NCBI RefSeq assembly: GCF_002906155.1
Contig: NZ_MUJK01000015.1
Location: 1 to 64,000 of the forward strand
DNA: 64,000 nucleotides
Source of the DNA: Pseudomonas laurylsulfativorans
Lineage (GTDB): Bacteria > Pseudomonadota > Gammaproteobacteria > Pseudomonadales > Pseudomonadaceae
Reading direction: 5' to 3'
The notes beneath the pieces were generated by a model, which was not told where the DNA came from, searched no databases, and was given only the letters and a program-made list of their open reading frames with translations. A program made the position numbers and the translations under genes. Positions 28,377 through 39,830 of the stretch are shown piece by piece (positions within the stretch are counted from its first letter, which is position 1; each line of letters opens with the position of its first letter).

Positions 28377-28650
28377 TAGCAAGCTGCACCTTCTGTTCAA
28401 CCTGCCTTCATGGGCCGTCGCCTCCCTGAGGCGCAATACCTGCCTGTAGATACGGTTGTCATGGGGAATTGATCCTCAGTCGAGCACTGCTGATTGCACG
28501 CCATTCAGCAAGGGCTCGGTGCGCCCGTAGCAGCAGGTCCTGTCGTTCAATTTTCGATTTTCAGTTATGGGGTTCAGCACTAAACCACGCGTTTGCAGCC
28601 GGGTTTTATGCGTGTGGTTTCCTGATTGGTTAAGCATCGAGGAAACAGCC
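28377..28650 (+). promoter_or_regulatory. Upstream region of the giant peroxidase gene with imperfect inverted repeat
   Basis: Non-coding stretch before the peroxidase start. AAACCACGC (28582-28590) and GCGTGTGGTTT (28610-28620) form an imperfect inverted repeat with a 19-base loop, ending 30 bases before ATG 28651. It could be a leader hairpin or the binding site of a dimeric regulator such as the neighbouring NarL-type protein. No clear -35/-10 pair was identified. A GAGGA ribosome site lies at 28639. Confidence 0.4.
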
Positions 28651-31600
28651 ATGGCCAGCTTCATCAAGTCCGATCTCGAATTCATTCTCGAACAAATTTT
28701 CATCGCTGAACGGCATGCGTCAGGCGCGAGTCTGGCTGACTTGCTGCAGAACGTAGAAGTCCCCTTCGGCCTGCGCACCGTCTCTGGCATCGACAACAAC
28801 CTGGCCAATCCCCAGTTCGGTGCCGCCGACAATTTCTTTCCGCGCATGACGACGCCGGTGTTCAATACCGCGCAGGTTCAGCCGGTCGGGTTCTTCGGTC
28901 CCACCGATCCTGGTGGAACCACGCCCACCTCCTATCTGCAGACCAGCGGTGCCGTCTTCGATTCGCAGCCGCGCACCATCAGCAACCTGATCGTCGACCA
29001 GACCGCCAACAACCCGGCGGCGGTTGCGGCCGCAGCGGCCAATCCGGATTCTCAGCTCGTCACCAGCCCCGGTCTGGATGGCCTGTTTGGCACCGCCGAC
29101 GATGTCTCCGTCTTCCAGATCCCTAACATCACGCCGGACGCGGGCCTGACCGTGCCGTTCAACCAGTGGATGACGTTCTTTGGCCAATTCTTCGACCATG
29201 GCCTGGACCTCGTCACCAAGGGCGGCAGTGGCACAGTCTTCATTCCGCTGCAACCCGACGACCCGCTCTTCGTGCCGGGCAGCCCGACCAACTTCATGGT
29301 GCTGACGCGCGCCACCAATCTGCCCGGCGCCGACGGCATCCTCGGCACCGCCGATGACATCCACGAGCAGAGCAACACCACGTCGCCCTTTGTCGACCAG
29401 AACCAGACCTACAGCTCGCATCCCTCGCACCAGGTGTTCCTGCGCGGCTATGAACTCAACGCCGCCGGCGATCCGGTCGCCACCGGCAAGCTGATCACCA
29501 ATCGCGATCTGGGCGTCGATGGGCATTTCGGCACCGCGGATGACGTCGAAATCGGCGGCATGGCCACCTGGGCAACCGTCAAGGCCCAGGCCCGTGATCT
29601 GCTCGGCATCAACCTGACCGATGCTGACGTGTTCGATGTACCGCTGCTGGCGACCGATGAATACGGCAACTTTATCAAGGGGCCCAACGGCCTCCCTCAA
29701 GTCGTGATGAAGGGCGCGGACGGCATTGCCGGCACGGCCGATGACGTGCTCGTGGAAGGTAATCGGGCCGCGCCAATCAGCCTGACGAACGCCGTGCGCA
29801 CCGGCCATCAGTTCCTCATCGACATCGCCCACAGCGCCGACCCGACCGGCGGCCTGACGGCTGACACGGACACCGTCATTGGCGGCCCGCAAGCACCCGG
29901 CACCTACGACAACGAGCTGCTCGACAAGCACTACATTGCTGGCGATGGCCGGGTCAACGAGAACATCGGCCTGACCACGGTGCACTCCATCTTCCACAGC
30001 GAGCACAACCGCCTGGTTGACCAGACCAAGGAGACGGTGCTGGCTTCCGCCGACCTCGATTTCCTGAACAAGTGGCTGATGCCCGACGCCCAACTGACAG
30101 CGCTGCCAGCGACGCCGGCCGACATCGCGGCCCTGCACTGGAACGGCGAGCGGTTGTTCCAGGCCGCCAAGTTCGGCACCGAGATGCAGTACCAGCACCT
30201 GGTGTTCGAGGAGTTCGCGCGCACCATCCAGCCGCAAGTGGACGTCTTCCTGGCGCCTATGGGCAATGACACCACCGTCAATCCGGCGATCGTCGCCGAG
30301 TTCGCGCACACTGTGTTTCGCTTCGGCCATTCGATGCTGCTGGAGACGGTCGATCGTTTCGACCCCAACTTCAACGTCGTCGGCGACGGCAATCCGGCTG
30401 ACCCGGGCAATCAACAGACCGGCCTGATCGCAGCCTTCCTAAACCCGCTGGAATTTGCTGCGAGCGGCCCGACCCCTGAGGAGGCGGCTGGCGCCATCGT
30501 GCGCGGCATCACGCGGCAGGTCGGCAACGAGATCGACGAGTTCGTCACTGACGCTCTTCGCAACAACCTGGTCGGCCTGCCGCTCGACCTTGCCGCGCTC
30601 AACCTGGCGCGCGGCCGCGAGGCCGGCATCCCGTCGCTGAACGAGGCGCGGCGCGAGTTCTACCACATGACTGGCGACAGCCAGTTGACCCCCTACACAA
30701 GCTGGGCCGATTTCGTGCAGCACATGAAGCACCCGGAATCGTTGATCAACTTCATCGCCGCCTACGGCACGCATTCAACCATCACGGGTGCTACGACGCT
30801 GGCGGACAAGCGCGCCGCGGCTGCGGACCTCGTGCTCGGCGGCGCCACGGCGCCGGCTGATCGCCTGGACTTCCTCAACAGTACCGGTGTCTGGGCCAGC
30901 AACGCCGGCGCGGACGGTATCCTGCACACCGCAGACGACGTGACCACCACCGGCCTTGACACCATCGACTTCTGGATCGGCGGCCTGGCCGAGGAGAAGA
31001 TGCCCTTTGGCGGCCAGCTAGGTTCGAGCTTCAACTTCGTCTTCGAAACCCAGTTGGAAAACCTGCAGAACGGCGACCGTTTCTACTACCTGGCCCGCAC
31101 TGCGGGACTCAACTTCGGCACCGAGCTTGAGAACAATTCGTTCGCCAATCTGGTGATGCTCAACAGCGACGCAACGCACCTGCCGGCTAACATATTCCAG
31201 ACGCCGGCCTTCATCCTGGAGGTCGACCCGACGCACCAGTTCAACCCGAGTGTGGTGGCCGGCCCTGACGGCATCGTCGGCACGGCCGACGATCTGCCAG
31301 CCAACGCCGACCCCTTTGGCCCGTCGGACCATCCGATTGGCTCACCACGGATTGACCATTTCACGCCGCTGGTAATCCGCGATAACCCCGATACAGTAGG
31401 CCCGGATACCAACTACCTGCACTACACCGGCAGCGATACGGTCGTGCTGGGCGGCACGGCCGGCGACGACATCTTGATTGCCGGCGACTCGGACGACGAC
31501 ACCGTCTATGGCGACGCCGGCAACGACCGCCTTGACGGCGGCTACGGCAACGACAACGTCTTTGGCGGTGCCGGCGACGACATCATCACCGACATCGGCG

Positions 31601-34600
31601 GCAGCGACACCCTGCGCGGCGAGGATGGCAACGACGTCATCCAGGCCGGCAACTCGACCCTCGGTCTCAACAACCTGGTCTTCGGCGGCGCTGGCAAAGA
31701 CTTCATCATCACCACCGAAGACATCACGATGACCTTCGCCGGCGCGGGCGACGACTTCATCCTCGGCGCCAAGGTCAACCTCGCGCCGACCGGCAATGAA
31801 GGCGACGACTGGATCGAGGGCGGCACCCAGGACGGTGCGCCCGGCGATAACATGAGCCCGACTTTGACCGACGATGTGCCCGGCAACGACATCTTCATCG
31901 GCACCGGCGGATTCGATGAAATGATCGGTGAGGGCGGCGACGACACCTTCGTCGCCAGCGATGCCCAGGACAAGATGGACGGCATGTCCGGGTTCGACTG
32001 GACCACCTACAAAAATGACAAGTACGGCGTGACCGTCGACATGGTCGTCCCGTTCTTCAGTCCCTATCACGCAGTGCCCAATGCCGCGGGCGATATCGTG
32101 GGCGCAGTGGCGCAGTCGCCCGATGCGGTCTATGACCGGTTCGCGGAAGTGGAGGGCCTGTCGGGGTCGGCCTTCTCGGACTTCCTGCGCGGCGATGAAC
32201 AAAACGCGGCCATCATCGCCAACATCACGGCCAGGGGCAGCATCCTCACCAACTTCGATCTCGTCAGCGGCCTGCGGGACTTTGTCGGCAGCGCCGGTTT
32301 CGGTGCCGACGGTATTGGGGGGACGGCCGACGATCAGTTCGGCGCGGGCAACATCATCCTCGGCGGCGATGGCAGCGACATCATCGAAGGTCGTGGCGGC
32401 AGCGACCTCATCGACGGCGACAAGTGGCTCAACGTGCGCATCAGCGTGCATCAGAATCTGGATGGCACCGGGCCGGAGATTGCCAGCTTCGACAGCATGA
32501 CGCAGATGATTCCGCTGATGTTGAACGGCACCTACAATCCGGGCCAGCTCGTCGCTGTGCGTGAAATCCTGCCGGGCGTGGGCGGCTTCGACACCGTCAA
32601 CTTCCTGGGCCCGATGGCGAACTACACAGTCGCCATCAACGATAACGCCACCCCGCTTAACTTCGCCGACGACGTCGTCACCGTGACCGACAATGTCGGC
32701 AAGGAAGAAACCGACCGTCTCACTCACATCGAGCGGCTGCAGTTCTCCGATCAGTCCGTGGTCCTCGTGCCCGGGCTCAACGCTGAGCCCGTGGGCGCGC
32801 TGACGGTGGATAACACCGCGCCGACTGTTGGCCAGACGCTGACCGTGTCGGCGGCAGGCCTCACCGATGCCGACAACGCGGGCGGGGCGATCCACAATTC
32901 CATCAGTTACATATGGCAGTTTGAAGCGACACCGGGCTCGGGCGTCTTCGAGGACATCATCCTCGGGCCAGGCCGCATCGGTATCGGATTTACCAGAGCG
33001 GACACGCCCACCTTCAAGGTGACGTCGGATCTTGCCGGCCTGGCAGTGCGCGTCAAAGCCATCTATGCGGACGATCATGGCGTGACCGAGCAGGTATTCT
33101 CGGCACCGACCACGGCCATAACCGCCGCGGCACCGGCCCCCGCGCCGACGCCTTCACTGATCGATCCGCAGACCACTGCCCCCAGCAACGGCGTGCATTA
33201 CACGCAAGCCGACCTGGCGTTCATCCTTGACCAGATCAAGATTGCCGAACACCACGCGGCCGGTGAGAACCTGAACTCGCTGCTCGATAATGTACGGGTG
33301 CCGTTCGGTTTGCGCACGGTCGAAGGGACGGAGAACAACCTGCTCCATCCCGAGTTCGGTGCCGCCGATAACGTATTCCCGCGCCTGACCACGCCGGACT
33401 TCCGCCCGGCCGACGCCGGCACGAGCTACACCCAGACCAGCGGCCTGGTGATCGACTCGGCGCCGCGCACCATCAGCAACCTGATCGTCGACCAGACTGC
33501 GAACAACCCGGCGGCGGTCGCGGCCACCTTCGATCCTGGCCTGGATGGCGTCCTCGGCACCGCTGACGATGTCCTCAAGGCCGGTGCGCAGGTGGTGACC
33601 GGAACCCGCACCGATGGCTCGACGTTCGAGACCTTCTTCGATCCGAACGTGAGCCCTGACGCAGGCCTGACCGCGCCCTTCAACCAATGGATGACCTTCT
33701 TCGGGCAGTTTTTCGACCATGGCCTGGACCTCGTCACCAAGGGCGGCTCGGGCACCGTGTTCATTCCGCTGCAGCCCGATGACCCGCTGTTCGTGCCCGG
33801 TAGCCCGACCAACTTCATGGTGCTCACGCGCGCCACCAATCAACCCGGCCCCGATGGCATCCTGGGTACGGCCGACGACATCCACGAGAACACCAACACC
33901 ACCTCGCCGTTTGTCGACCAGAACCAGACCTATAGTTCGCATCCTTCGCACCAGGTGTTCCTGCGCGCCTATGAGCTCAACGCAGCGGGCGATCCGGTGG
34001 CCACCGGCAAACTGATCGAGAACCGGGCGGCCGGTGCCGATGGCATCCTGTTTACCGGTGACGACAGTCTGACGGGTGGCATGGCCACCTGGAAGGTGGT
34101 CAAGGCGCAAGCCCATGATCTGCTCGGGATCAACCTCACGGATGCCGATTTCGACAACGTGCCATTGCTGGCGACCGACGCCTACGGCAATTTCATCAAG
34201 GGTCCGAACGGTTTCCCTCAGGTGGTGATGGTGGGTCCGGACGGTATTGCCGGCACGGCCGACGATGTGCTCGTTGAAGGCAATCCGGCGGCGCCCATCA
34301 GCCTGGCCAACGCCGCGCGCACTGGCCATGCCTTCCTCAATGACATTGCCAACAGTGCCATTCCGGTGGACAGCCAGACGGGCGCAGCGCTCCTGCCTGA
34401 CGTAGACACCGTTATCGGCGGGCCGGTAGCCGCCGGCTTCTACGACAACGAACTGCTGGACGCGCACTACATTGCCGGCGACGGCCGGGTCAACGAGAAC
34501 ATCGGCCTGACCACCGTCCATTCGATCTTCCACCATGAGCACAACCGCCTGGTCGATCACACCAAGGAGGTGGTCCTGGCGACAGCGGCAAGCGGCGACG

Positions 34601-37600
34601 TGTCGTTCCTCAACGAGTGGCTGCTGACGCCTGTCACTGCCGTTCCCGCCGACACCTCGACCCTGGACTGGAACGGCGAGCGTCTGTTCCAGACGGCGAA
34701 GTTCGGCACCGAGATGCAGTACCAGCACCTGGTGTTCGAGGAGTTCGCGCGGACCATCCAGCCGATGGTCGATCCCTTCTTCGCCCCGGGCCAGGTGTAC
34801 GACACCGCGATCGATCCAAGCATCGTTGCCGAATTCGCCCACACCGTGTATCGCTTCGGGCACTCGATGCTGCTGGAGCAGGTCGACCGGCTGGATCCGA
34901 ATTTCGCTTCGAGCGATATCGGGCTGATCCAGGCCTTCCTCAACCCGCTTGAGTTCGCGGGCAGCGGCGCCACCCCGGAAGAGGCGGCCGGTGCCATCGT
35001 GCGCGGCGTAACCCGCCAGGTGGGCAACGAGATCGATGAGTTCGTCACCGAAGCCCTGCGCAACAACCTGCTCGGCCTGCCGCTCGACCTGCCCGCCATC
35101 AACCTGGCGCGCGGCCGCGATACCGGGATTCCGTCCCTGAACGCGGCGCGGCGGGAGTTCTATTTGCCTACTGGCGACGCAGAGCTCAAGCCCTACACGA
35201 GCTGGGCCGATTTCGTGCAGCACATAAAGCACCCGGAATCGCTGATCAACTTCATCGCCGCCTACGGCACGCACTCGACCATCACCGGCGCCACCACGCT
35301 GGCGGACAAGCGTGCCGCCGCTGCGGACCTGGTGCTCGGCGGCGCGACGGCACCGGCCGACCGTGTCGACTTCCTCAACAGCACGGGTGCCTGGGCCAGC
35401 AACGCGGGTGCGGACGGCGTTTTGCACACGGCAGACGATGTGACCATCACCGGCCTGGACGCCGTCGATTTCTGGGTTGGCGGGCTGGCCGAGGAGAAGA
35501 TGCCTTTTGGCGGCATGCTCGGCTCGACCTTCAACTTCGTCTTCGAGAACCAGATGGAGAAACTCCAGGACGGTGACCGCTTCTACTATCTGGAGCGCAC
35601 CGCCTCGATGGACTTTGGCGCTGAACTGGAGAACAACACGTTCGCCAATCTGGTGATGGCCAATACCGACGCAACACACCTTTCGGCCAGGGTTTTCCTG
35701 ACACCGGCCTACACCCTGGAGGTCAACCAGGCGCACCAGTACAACCCCAGTGTGATTGCGGGTCCCGACGGTATTGTCGGCACCCTCGACGATCTGCCTG
35801 CCAACGCCGATCCGTTTGGCCCGTCGGACCATCCGATTGGCTCACCGCGCACTGACTTCCTCACGCCACTGGTGATCCGCGACAACCCCAACACGGTAGG
35901 GCCGGATAGCAACTATCTGCACTACACCGGCGCCGATACCGTCGTACTGGGCGGCACGGCAGGCAACGACATCCTCATTGCCGGTGACTCGGACGACGAC
36001 ACGGTCTACGGTGATGCCGGTAACGATCGGATCGATGGCGGCTACGGCAACGACCAACTCTTTGGCGGTACCGGCGACGACATCATCACGGACATGGGCG
36101 GCGACGACGTCATCCACGGCGAGGACGGCAACGACGTCATCCAGGGCGGCAACGGCCTCAACCTGATCCTCGGCCAGGCCGGCCAGGACTTCATCATCAC
36201 CGGCGAGGACGCGGCCGACACCAGCGGCGGCCTGGGCAACGACTTCATCCTCGGCAGCAAGGCGAACGAGTTCGCGCGGGGCGGTGAGGGCGATGACTGG
36301 ATCCAGGGCGGCTCCGCCGATGGTGTTGCCGGCGACAACTTCGACCCATTCGGCAACGACCCGATCAATGGCAACGACGTCTTCATGGGCGATGGCGGGC
36401 CGGACAACTTCGACGGGGAGGGCGGTGATGACATCATGATCGGCAGCCCTAGCGAGGCGGACCGTTTCATCGGGTTCTCCGGGTACGACTGGGCGGACTA
36501 CAAGGACGATCCTGCCGGCGTGACCATGGGCCTCAACTCCAGGCTGCGCTTCTTCGATCAGCCGGCGGTGCCTGGTTCCAACGCGTCGATCCTGGCCCGG
36601 CTGGACTTGGTGGAAGGGCTGTCGGGATCGGCCCACGCCGATTTCCTCAGCGGCGATGACTCCACTGCCGACTTGCTCGCCGTCGCTGGCGCCAACGGTA
36701 GCGTGCTCACCAACTTTGACCTCATCAGCGGTCTGCGGGACTTGGTCGGTAGCGCGGGCAACGGCGCGGATGGTATCGCCGGCACAGCCGACGATAAGTT
36801 TGACGGCGGCAACATCATCCTGGGTGGTGCTGGCAGCGACGTCATCGAAGGCCGTGGCGGCGATGACCTCATCGACGGCGACAAGTGGCTCAACGTGCGC
36901 ATCAGCGTACGGCAGAACATCGATGGCAGCGGGCCGGAAATCGCCACCTTCGACAGCATGACGTCCCTGGTCCCGCTCATGGTGAACGGCACCTATAACC
37001 CCGGCCAGCTCCAGATCGTGCGCGAAATCCTGACGGCGACCGGTCCTGCCTTCGACACGGCGCTGTTCTCCGGCAATCGAGTGGATTACACCGTGGTCGA
37101 AAACGCCAACGGCACCGTTACGGTGACCGACAGTGTCGCTGGCAGGGACGGGACCGACACCCTCAGCCATATCGAGCGGGTGCAGTTCTCCGATCAGTCG
37201 ATTGTGCTCGGCGGTTTGAACTCGGAGCCAGTCGGTTCGCTGCGGATCGACGATCCCACGCCCGCCGTCGGCCAGCAGCTGACGGTATCGGCGGCAGACA
37301 TCACGGATGCCGACAACACGGCGACCGGCGGCGCGATCACCGGGCCCATCAGTTACTTCTGGCAGTTCGAAGCGCGCCCGGGCTCGGGTGTCTTCGAAGA
37401 CATCACCTTCTTTGCCGCCGGCGAGGTCGCGCGTGCAGAGGGCACGACCGTCACGGTGGGCTCGGAACTCAGGATCGCACCACCGGCGACCCTCATTGGC
37501 GCCGTGCCGGCTATCCCGGAACTCGTCGTGGCAGCCGGGCTGGCCCTGCGCGTCAGGGCGGTCTACAAGGACGCCAATGGCGTGCTGGAAGAGGTGTTCT

Positions 37601-39600
37601 CGGCGCCGACCGCACCGATCACGGCGGCCGGTACCGGCACCGTCAATGTTCTGCCGGTTGGTACGGTACTGATCAGCGACACGACCCCGGCGAAAGACTC
37701 GGGCTTGACCGCCACGGATGCGTTCACCGACGCCAACGGGACCACAACCTCGGTGATTGCCCATCAGTGGCAAATGGGCAGCGGTGCGATCTTCACCGAC
37801 ATCGCCGGCGCGACGGGCACGACCTTCACGCCCGGCCAGGCGCAGGTCGGTCAGCAACTGCGTGTCGTCGCGACGTACACCGATGACCTCGGCACACTTG
37901 AGCGAGTCGCCTCTGCCGCAACGACGGTGGTCAGTGATGTGTTTGTCGGTACCGCCGGTGTCGACATATGGACCGGCACGGCAGGCGACGACGTGGCCAG
38001 CGGAGGTGCTGGCAACGACATCCTGAACGCCTTGGGTGGCAACGACATCCTCCACGGTGATGCGGGCAACGACTTGCTCAATGGCGGTGCGGGTAATGAC
38101 CAGATGCTGGGCGGAACCGGCAACGACACCTACCGCGTCGATTCAGTCGGGGACGTGGTGACCGAGTTGCCAGGGGAGGGGCAGGATTCCGTACAGACCA
38201 CGCTGGGCAGTTACACATTGGGCGCCAATGTCGAACATCTGCTCTACCTCGGGGCTGGCAACTTTGTCGGCAACGGCAACGCGTTGAACAACGTCATGAC
38301 CGGCGGGGTGGGCAATGACACGCTCAGCGGCGGTGACGGCAACGACACGTTGCTCGGTGGCGCCGGCAACGACGTCCTCACTGGCGGTGCGGGTAATGAC
38401 CGGATGGCCGGCGGGGCTGGCAATGATACCTTCCGCGTCGATTCAGCCGGGGACCTGGTGGTCGAAGCGTCGGGTGAGGGTTCCGATTCCGTACAGACCA
38501 CGCTGAGCAGTTACACACTGGGCGCCAATGTCGAGCATCTGCTCTACCTCGGAGCCGGCAACTTCACCGGCAACGGCAACGCGCTGAGTAACGTCATGAC
38601 CGGTGGGGTGGGGAATGACACCCTCAACGGCGGTGACGGCAACGACACATTGATGGGTGGCGCCGGCAACGACGTCCTCACGGGCGGTGCGGGTAATGAC
38701 GCGATGGTCGGCGGAGCCGGCAACGATACCTTCCGCGTCGATTCAGCCGGTGACCTGGTGGTCGAGGCGTCGGGTGAGGGGGCCGATTCTGTACAGACGA
38801 CGCTGAACAGCTACACGCTGGGTGCCAATGTCGAGCACATGCTCTACCTCGGAGCCGGCAACTTCACCGGCACTGGCAACGCGTTGAACAACATCATCAC
38901 CGCCGGGGCCGGTAATGACACGCTCAACGGCGGTGACGGCAACGACACGTTGTTGGGTGGCCTCGGCAACGACCTCCTCAATGGCGGTGCGGGGGCCGAC
39001 CGGTTGGAAGGCGGACTCGGCAATGACACCTACCGCGTCGATTCAGCCGCGGACGGGGTGATCGAGCTGACAGGTGAGGGGCAGGACTCCATACAGACGT
39101 CGCTGTCCAGCTACACACTGGGCGCCAATACCGAGCACCTGCTCTACACCGGTGTCGGCAACTTCGTCGGCACCGGCAACGCGTCGAACAACGTCATGTC
39201 CGGTGGGGTGGGGAATGACATCTTCAACGGCGCGGGCGGCAACGACACGTTGCTCGGTGGCGCCGGCAACGACCTCCTCGATGGTGGTGCCGGCAACGAC
39301 AGCATTGCGGGTGGTGCCGGCAACGACACGATGTTTGCCAGTACTGGCGACGATGTCTTCGTGTTCGCAGCGGCTTTCGGCAACGACCGGATCGTCGGCT
39401 TCGATACCGACGCGGCGGGAGGCCAGGATCTGCTCAATATCGCCGGGCTGAACATCACGGCGGCGACCTTTGGCAGCAGTGTCAACGTCGTCGACCTCGG
39501 TGCGGATACGTTGCTCAACTTCGGCGCTGACTCCATCACCCTGGTCGGTGTGGCTGACGCAACAACCGTCACTGCCTCGGACTTCATTCTGGCCTCTTGA
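28651..39600 (+). CDS. Giant secreted double heme peroxidase with RTX repeats (bacterial peroxicin/PERCAL type)
   Basis: 3,649-residue protein. It has two tandem copies (about residues 1-1505 and 1514-2995) of an animal-type heme peroxidase domain followed by an RTX block and an Ig-like segment. Candidate distal histidines are H183 and H1690 ([10 protein letters not shown]) and proximal histidines H560 (FRFGHSMLL) and H2071 (YRFGHSMLL). Fourteen acidic loops of the form DGxxGTADD (seven per copy, some imperfect) fit the calcium motif described as PERCAL in the P. putida homologue PP_2561. A third Ig-like segment, then nonapeptide GGxGxDxLx repeats (from about residue 3100), including four 100-residue units, and a C-terminus like type I secretion substrates (ending SDFILAS) complete it. 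No N-terminal signal peptide, as expected for type I export. ATG 28651 follows GAGGA; the upstream frame is unsupported. No type I exporter genes lie nearby. Confidence 0.92.
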   Translation: MASFIKSDLEFILEQIFIAERHASGASLADLLQNVEVPFGLRTVSGIDNNLANPQFGAADNFFPRMTTPVFNTAQVQPVGFFGPTDPGGTTPTSYLQTSGAVFDSQPRTISNLIVDQTANNPAAVAAAAANPDSQLVTSPGLDGLFGTADDVSVFQIPNITPDAGLTVPFNQWMTFFGQFFDHGLDLVTKGGSGTVFIPLQPDDPLFVPGSPTNFMVLTRATNLPGADGILGTADDIHEQSNTTSPFVDQNQTYSSHPSHQVFLRGYELNAAGDPVATGKLITNRDLGVDGHFGTADDVEIGGMATWATVKAQARDLLGINLTDADVFDVPLLATDEYGNFIKGPNGLPQVVMKGADGIAGTADDVLVEGNRAAPISLTNAVRTGHQFLIDIAHSADPTGGLTADTDTVIGGPQAPGTYDNELLDKHYIAGDGRVNENIGLTTVHSIFHSEHNRLVDQTKETVLASADLDFLNKWLMPDAQLTALPATPADIAALHWNGERLFQAAKFGTEMQYQHLVFEEFARTIQPQVDVFLAPMGNDTTVNPAIVAEFAHTVFRFGHSMLLETVDRFDPNFNVVGDGNPADPGNQQTGLIAAFLNPLEFAASGPTPEEAAGAIVRGITRQVGNEIDEFVTDALRNNLVGLPLDLAALNLARGREAGIPSLNEARREFYHMTGDSQLTPYTSWADFVQHMKHPESLINFIAAYGTHSTITGATTLADKRAAAADLVLGGATAPADRLDFLNSTGVWASNAGADGILHTADDVTTTGLDTIDFWIGGLAEEKMPFGGQLGSSFNFVFETQLENLQNGDRFYYLARTAGLNFGTELENNSFANLVMLNSDATHLPANIFQTPAFILEVDPTHQFNPSVVAGPDGIVGTADDLPANADPFGPSDHPIGSPRIDHFTPLVIRDNPDTVGPDTNYLHYTGSDTVVLGGTAGDDILIAGDSDDDTVYGDAGNDRLDGGYGNDNVFGGAGDDIITDIGGSDTLRGEDGNDVIQAGNSTLGLNNLVFGGAGKDFIITTEDITMTFAGAGDDFILGAKVNLAPTGNEGDDWIEGGTQDGAPGDNMSPTLTDDVPGNDIFIGTGGFDEMIGEGGDDTFVASDAQDKMDGMSGFDWTTYKNDKYGVTVDMVVPFFSPYHAVPNAAGDIVGAVAQSPDAVYDRFAEVEGLSGSAFSDFLRGDEQNAAIIANITARGSILTNFDLVSGLRDFVGSAGFGADGIGGTADDQFGAGNIILGGDGSDIIEGRGGSDLIDGDKWLNVRISVHQNLDGTGPEIASFDSMTQMIPLMLNGTYNPGQLVAVREILPGVGGFDTVNFLGPMANYTVAINDNATPLNFADDVVTVTDNVGKEETDRLTHIERLQFSDQSVVLVPGLNAEPVGALTVDNTAPTVGQTLTVSAAGLTDADNAGGAIHNSISYIWQFEATPGSGVFEDIILGPGRIGIGFTRADTPTFKVTSDLAGLAVRVKAIYADDHGVTEQVFSAPTTAITAAAPAPAPTPSLIDPQTTAPSNGVHYTQADLAFILDQIKIAEHHAAGENLNSLLDNVRVPFGLRTVEGTENNLLHPEFGAADNVFPRLTTPDFRPADAGTSYTQTSGLVIDSAPRTISNLIVDQTANNPAAVAATFDPGLDGVLGTADDVLKAGAQVVTGTRTDGSTFETFFDPNVSPDAGLTAPFNQWMTFFGQFFDHGLDLVTKGGSGTVFIPLQPDDPLFVPGSPTNFMVLTRATNQPGPDGILGTADDIHENTNTTSPFVDQNQTYSSHPSHQVFLRAYELNAAGDPVATGKLIENRAAGADGILFTGDDSLTGGMATWKVVKAQAHDLLGINLTDADFDNVPLLATDAYGNFIKGPNGFPQVVMVGPDGIAGTADDVLVEGNPAAPISLANAARTGHAFLNDIANSAIPVDSQTGAALLPDVDTVIGGPVAAGFYDNELLDAHYIAGDGRVNENIGLTTVHSIFHHEHNRLVDHTKEVVLATAASGDVSFLNEWLLTPVTAVPADTSTLDWNGERLFQTAKFGTEMQYQHLVFEEFARTIQPMVDPFFAPGQVYDTAIDPSIVAEFAHTVYRFGHSMLLEQVDRLDPNFASSDIGLIQAFLNPLEFAGSGATPEEAAGAIVRGVTRQVGNEIDEFVTEALRNNLLGLPLDLPAINLARGRDTGIPSLNAARREFYLPTGDAELKPYTSWADFVQHIKHPESLINFIAAYGTHSTITGATTLADKRAAAADLVLGGATAPADRVDFLNSTGAWASNAGADGVLHTADDVTITGLDAVDFWVGGLAEEKMPFGGMLGSTFNFVFENQMEKLQDGDRFYYLERTASMDFGAELENNTFANLVMANTDATHLSARVFLTPAYTLEVNQAHQYNPSVIAGPDGIVGTLDDLPANADPFGPSDHPIGSPRTDFLTPLVIRDNPNTVGPDSNYLHYTGADTVVLGGTAGNDILIAGDSDDDTVYGDAGNDRIDGGYGNDQLFGGTGDDIITDMGGDDVIHGEDGNDVIQGGNGLNLILGQAGQDFIITGEDAADTSGGLGNDFILGSKANEFARGGEGDDWIQGGSADGVAGDNFDPFGNDPINGNDVFMGDGGPDNFDGEGGDDIMIGSPSEADRFIGFSGYDWADYKDDPAGVTMGLNSRLRFFDQPAVPGSNASILARLDLVEGLSGSAHADFLSGDDSTADLLAVAGANGSVLTNFDLISGLRDLVGSAGNGADGIAGTADDKFDGGNIILGGAGSDVIEGRGGDDLIDGDKWLNVRISVRQNIDGSGPEIATFDSMTSLVPLMVNGTYNPGQLQIVREILTATGPAFDTALFSGNRVDYTVVENANGTVTVTDSVAGRDGTDTLSHIERVQFSDQSIVLGGLNSEPVGSLRIDDPTPAVGQQLTVSAADITDADNTATGGAITGPISYFWQFEARPGSGVFEDITFFAAGEVARAEGTTVTVGSELRIAPPATLIGAVPAIPELVVAAGLALRVRAVYKDANGVLEEVFSAPTAPITAAGTGTVNVLPVGTVLISDTTPAKDSGLTATDAFTDANGTTTSVIAHQWQMGSGAIFTDIAGATGTTFTPGQAQVGQQLRVVATYTDDLGTLERVASAATTVVSDVFVGTAGVDIWTGTAGDDVASGGAGNDILNALGGNDILHGDAGNDLLNGGAGNDQMLGGTGNDTYRVDSVGDVVTELPGEGQDSVQTTLGSYTLGANVEHLLYLGAGNFVGNGNALNNVMTGGVGNDTLSGGDGNDTLLGGAGNDVLTGGAGNDRMAGGAGNDTFRVDSAGDLVVEASGEGSDSVQTTLSSYTLGANVEHLLYLGAGNFTGNGNALSNVMTGGVGNDTLNGGDGNDTLMGGAGNDVLTGGAGNDAMVGGAGNDTFRVDSAGDLVVEASGEGADSVQTTLNSYTLGANVEHMLYLGAGNFTGTGNALNNIITAGAGNDTLNGGDGNDTLLGGLGNDLLNGGAGADRLEGGLGNDTYRVDSAADGVIELTGEGQDSIQTSLSSYTLGANTEHLLYTGVGNFVGTGNASNNVMSGGVGNDIFNGAGGNDTLLGGAGNDLLDGGAGNDSIAGGAGNDTMFASTGDDVFVFAAAFGNDRIVGFDTDAAGGQDLLNIAGLNITAATFGSSVNVVDLGADTLLNFGADSITLVGVADATTVTASDFILAS
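38119..39318 (+). repeat. Four tandem 300-bp in-frame repeats within the peroxidase gene
   Basis: Units start at 38119, 38419, 38719 and 39019, each exactly 300 bp (100 residues). Each begins GNDT[YF]RVDS and contains SYTLGAN, EH[LM]LY and several GGxGND nonapeptides. Copies 2 and 3 are the most alike; copy 4 is the most diverged. The exact length conservation suggests expansion by unequal recombination. Confidence 0.93.
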
Positions 39601-39642
39601 GGTCCTGAGAAGTCCTGTCGCAGGGAGCGTGCACAGCAGAGG

Positions 39643-39670
39643 GGAGGGCAAGGGATGCCCTCCCTTTCTC
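39643..39670 (+). terminator. Probable Rho-independent terminator of the peroxidase gene
   Basis: GGAGGGCA (39643-39650), loop AGGGA, TGCCCTCC (39656-39663), then CTTTCTC. It lies 43 bases after the peroxidase stop. The T-run is short but the 8-bp stem is perfect. Confidence 0.65.
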
Positions 39671-39830
39671 ATGCCATTCAATTGCCCATTGGTTATCGGG
39701 GGGCGCAGCCCGTAATGGGGGCGTCTGGATGCCCGGGAGGGAAAAGCGAGAAGCAAGAGCCGATCTACACTCAACCCGAAGCCGGCGGGGTGCGGCAAAT
39801 AGATCAATGACTACTCACGAGTAGGCACAC

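Noticed and set aside
28159-28449. 96-residue plus-strand frame downstream of the small unknown gene
   Set aside because: Overlaps the better-supported small gene in another frame and has no ribosome site.
38119-39318. Regular 300-bp repeats considered as a CRISPR-like or satellite array
   Set aside because: They are in-frame protein repeats of RTX type with no spacers.
28720-39587. Very long minus-strand open frames over the peroxidase gene (564, 578, 892 and 737 residues)
   Set aside because: They mirror the GGxGxD/DGxxGTADD-rich coding strand in high-GC DNA, have low-complexity products, no ribosome sites and no recognisable domains.
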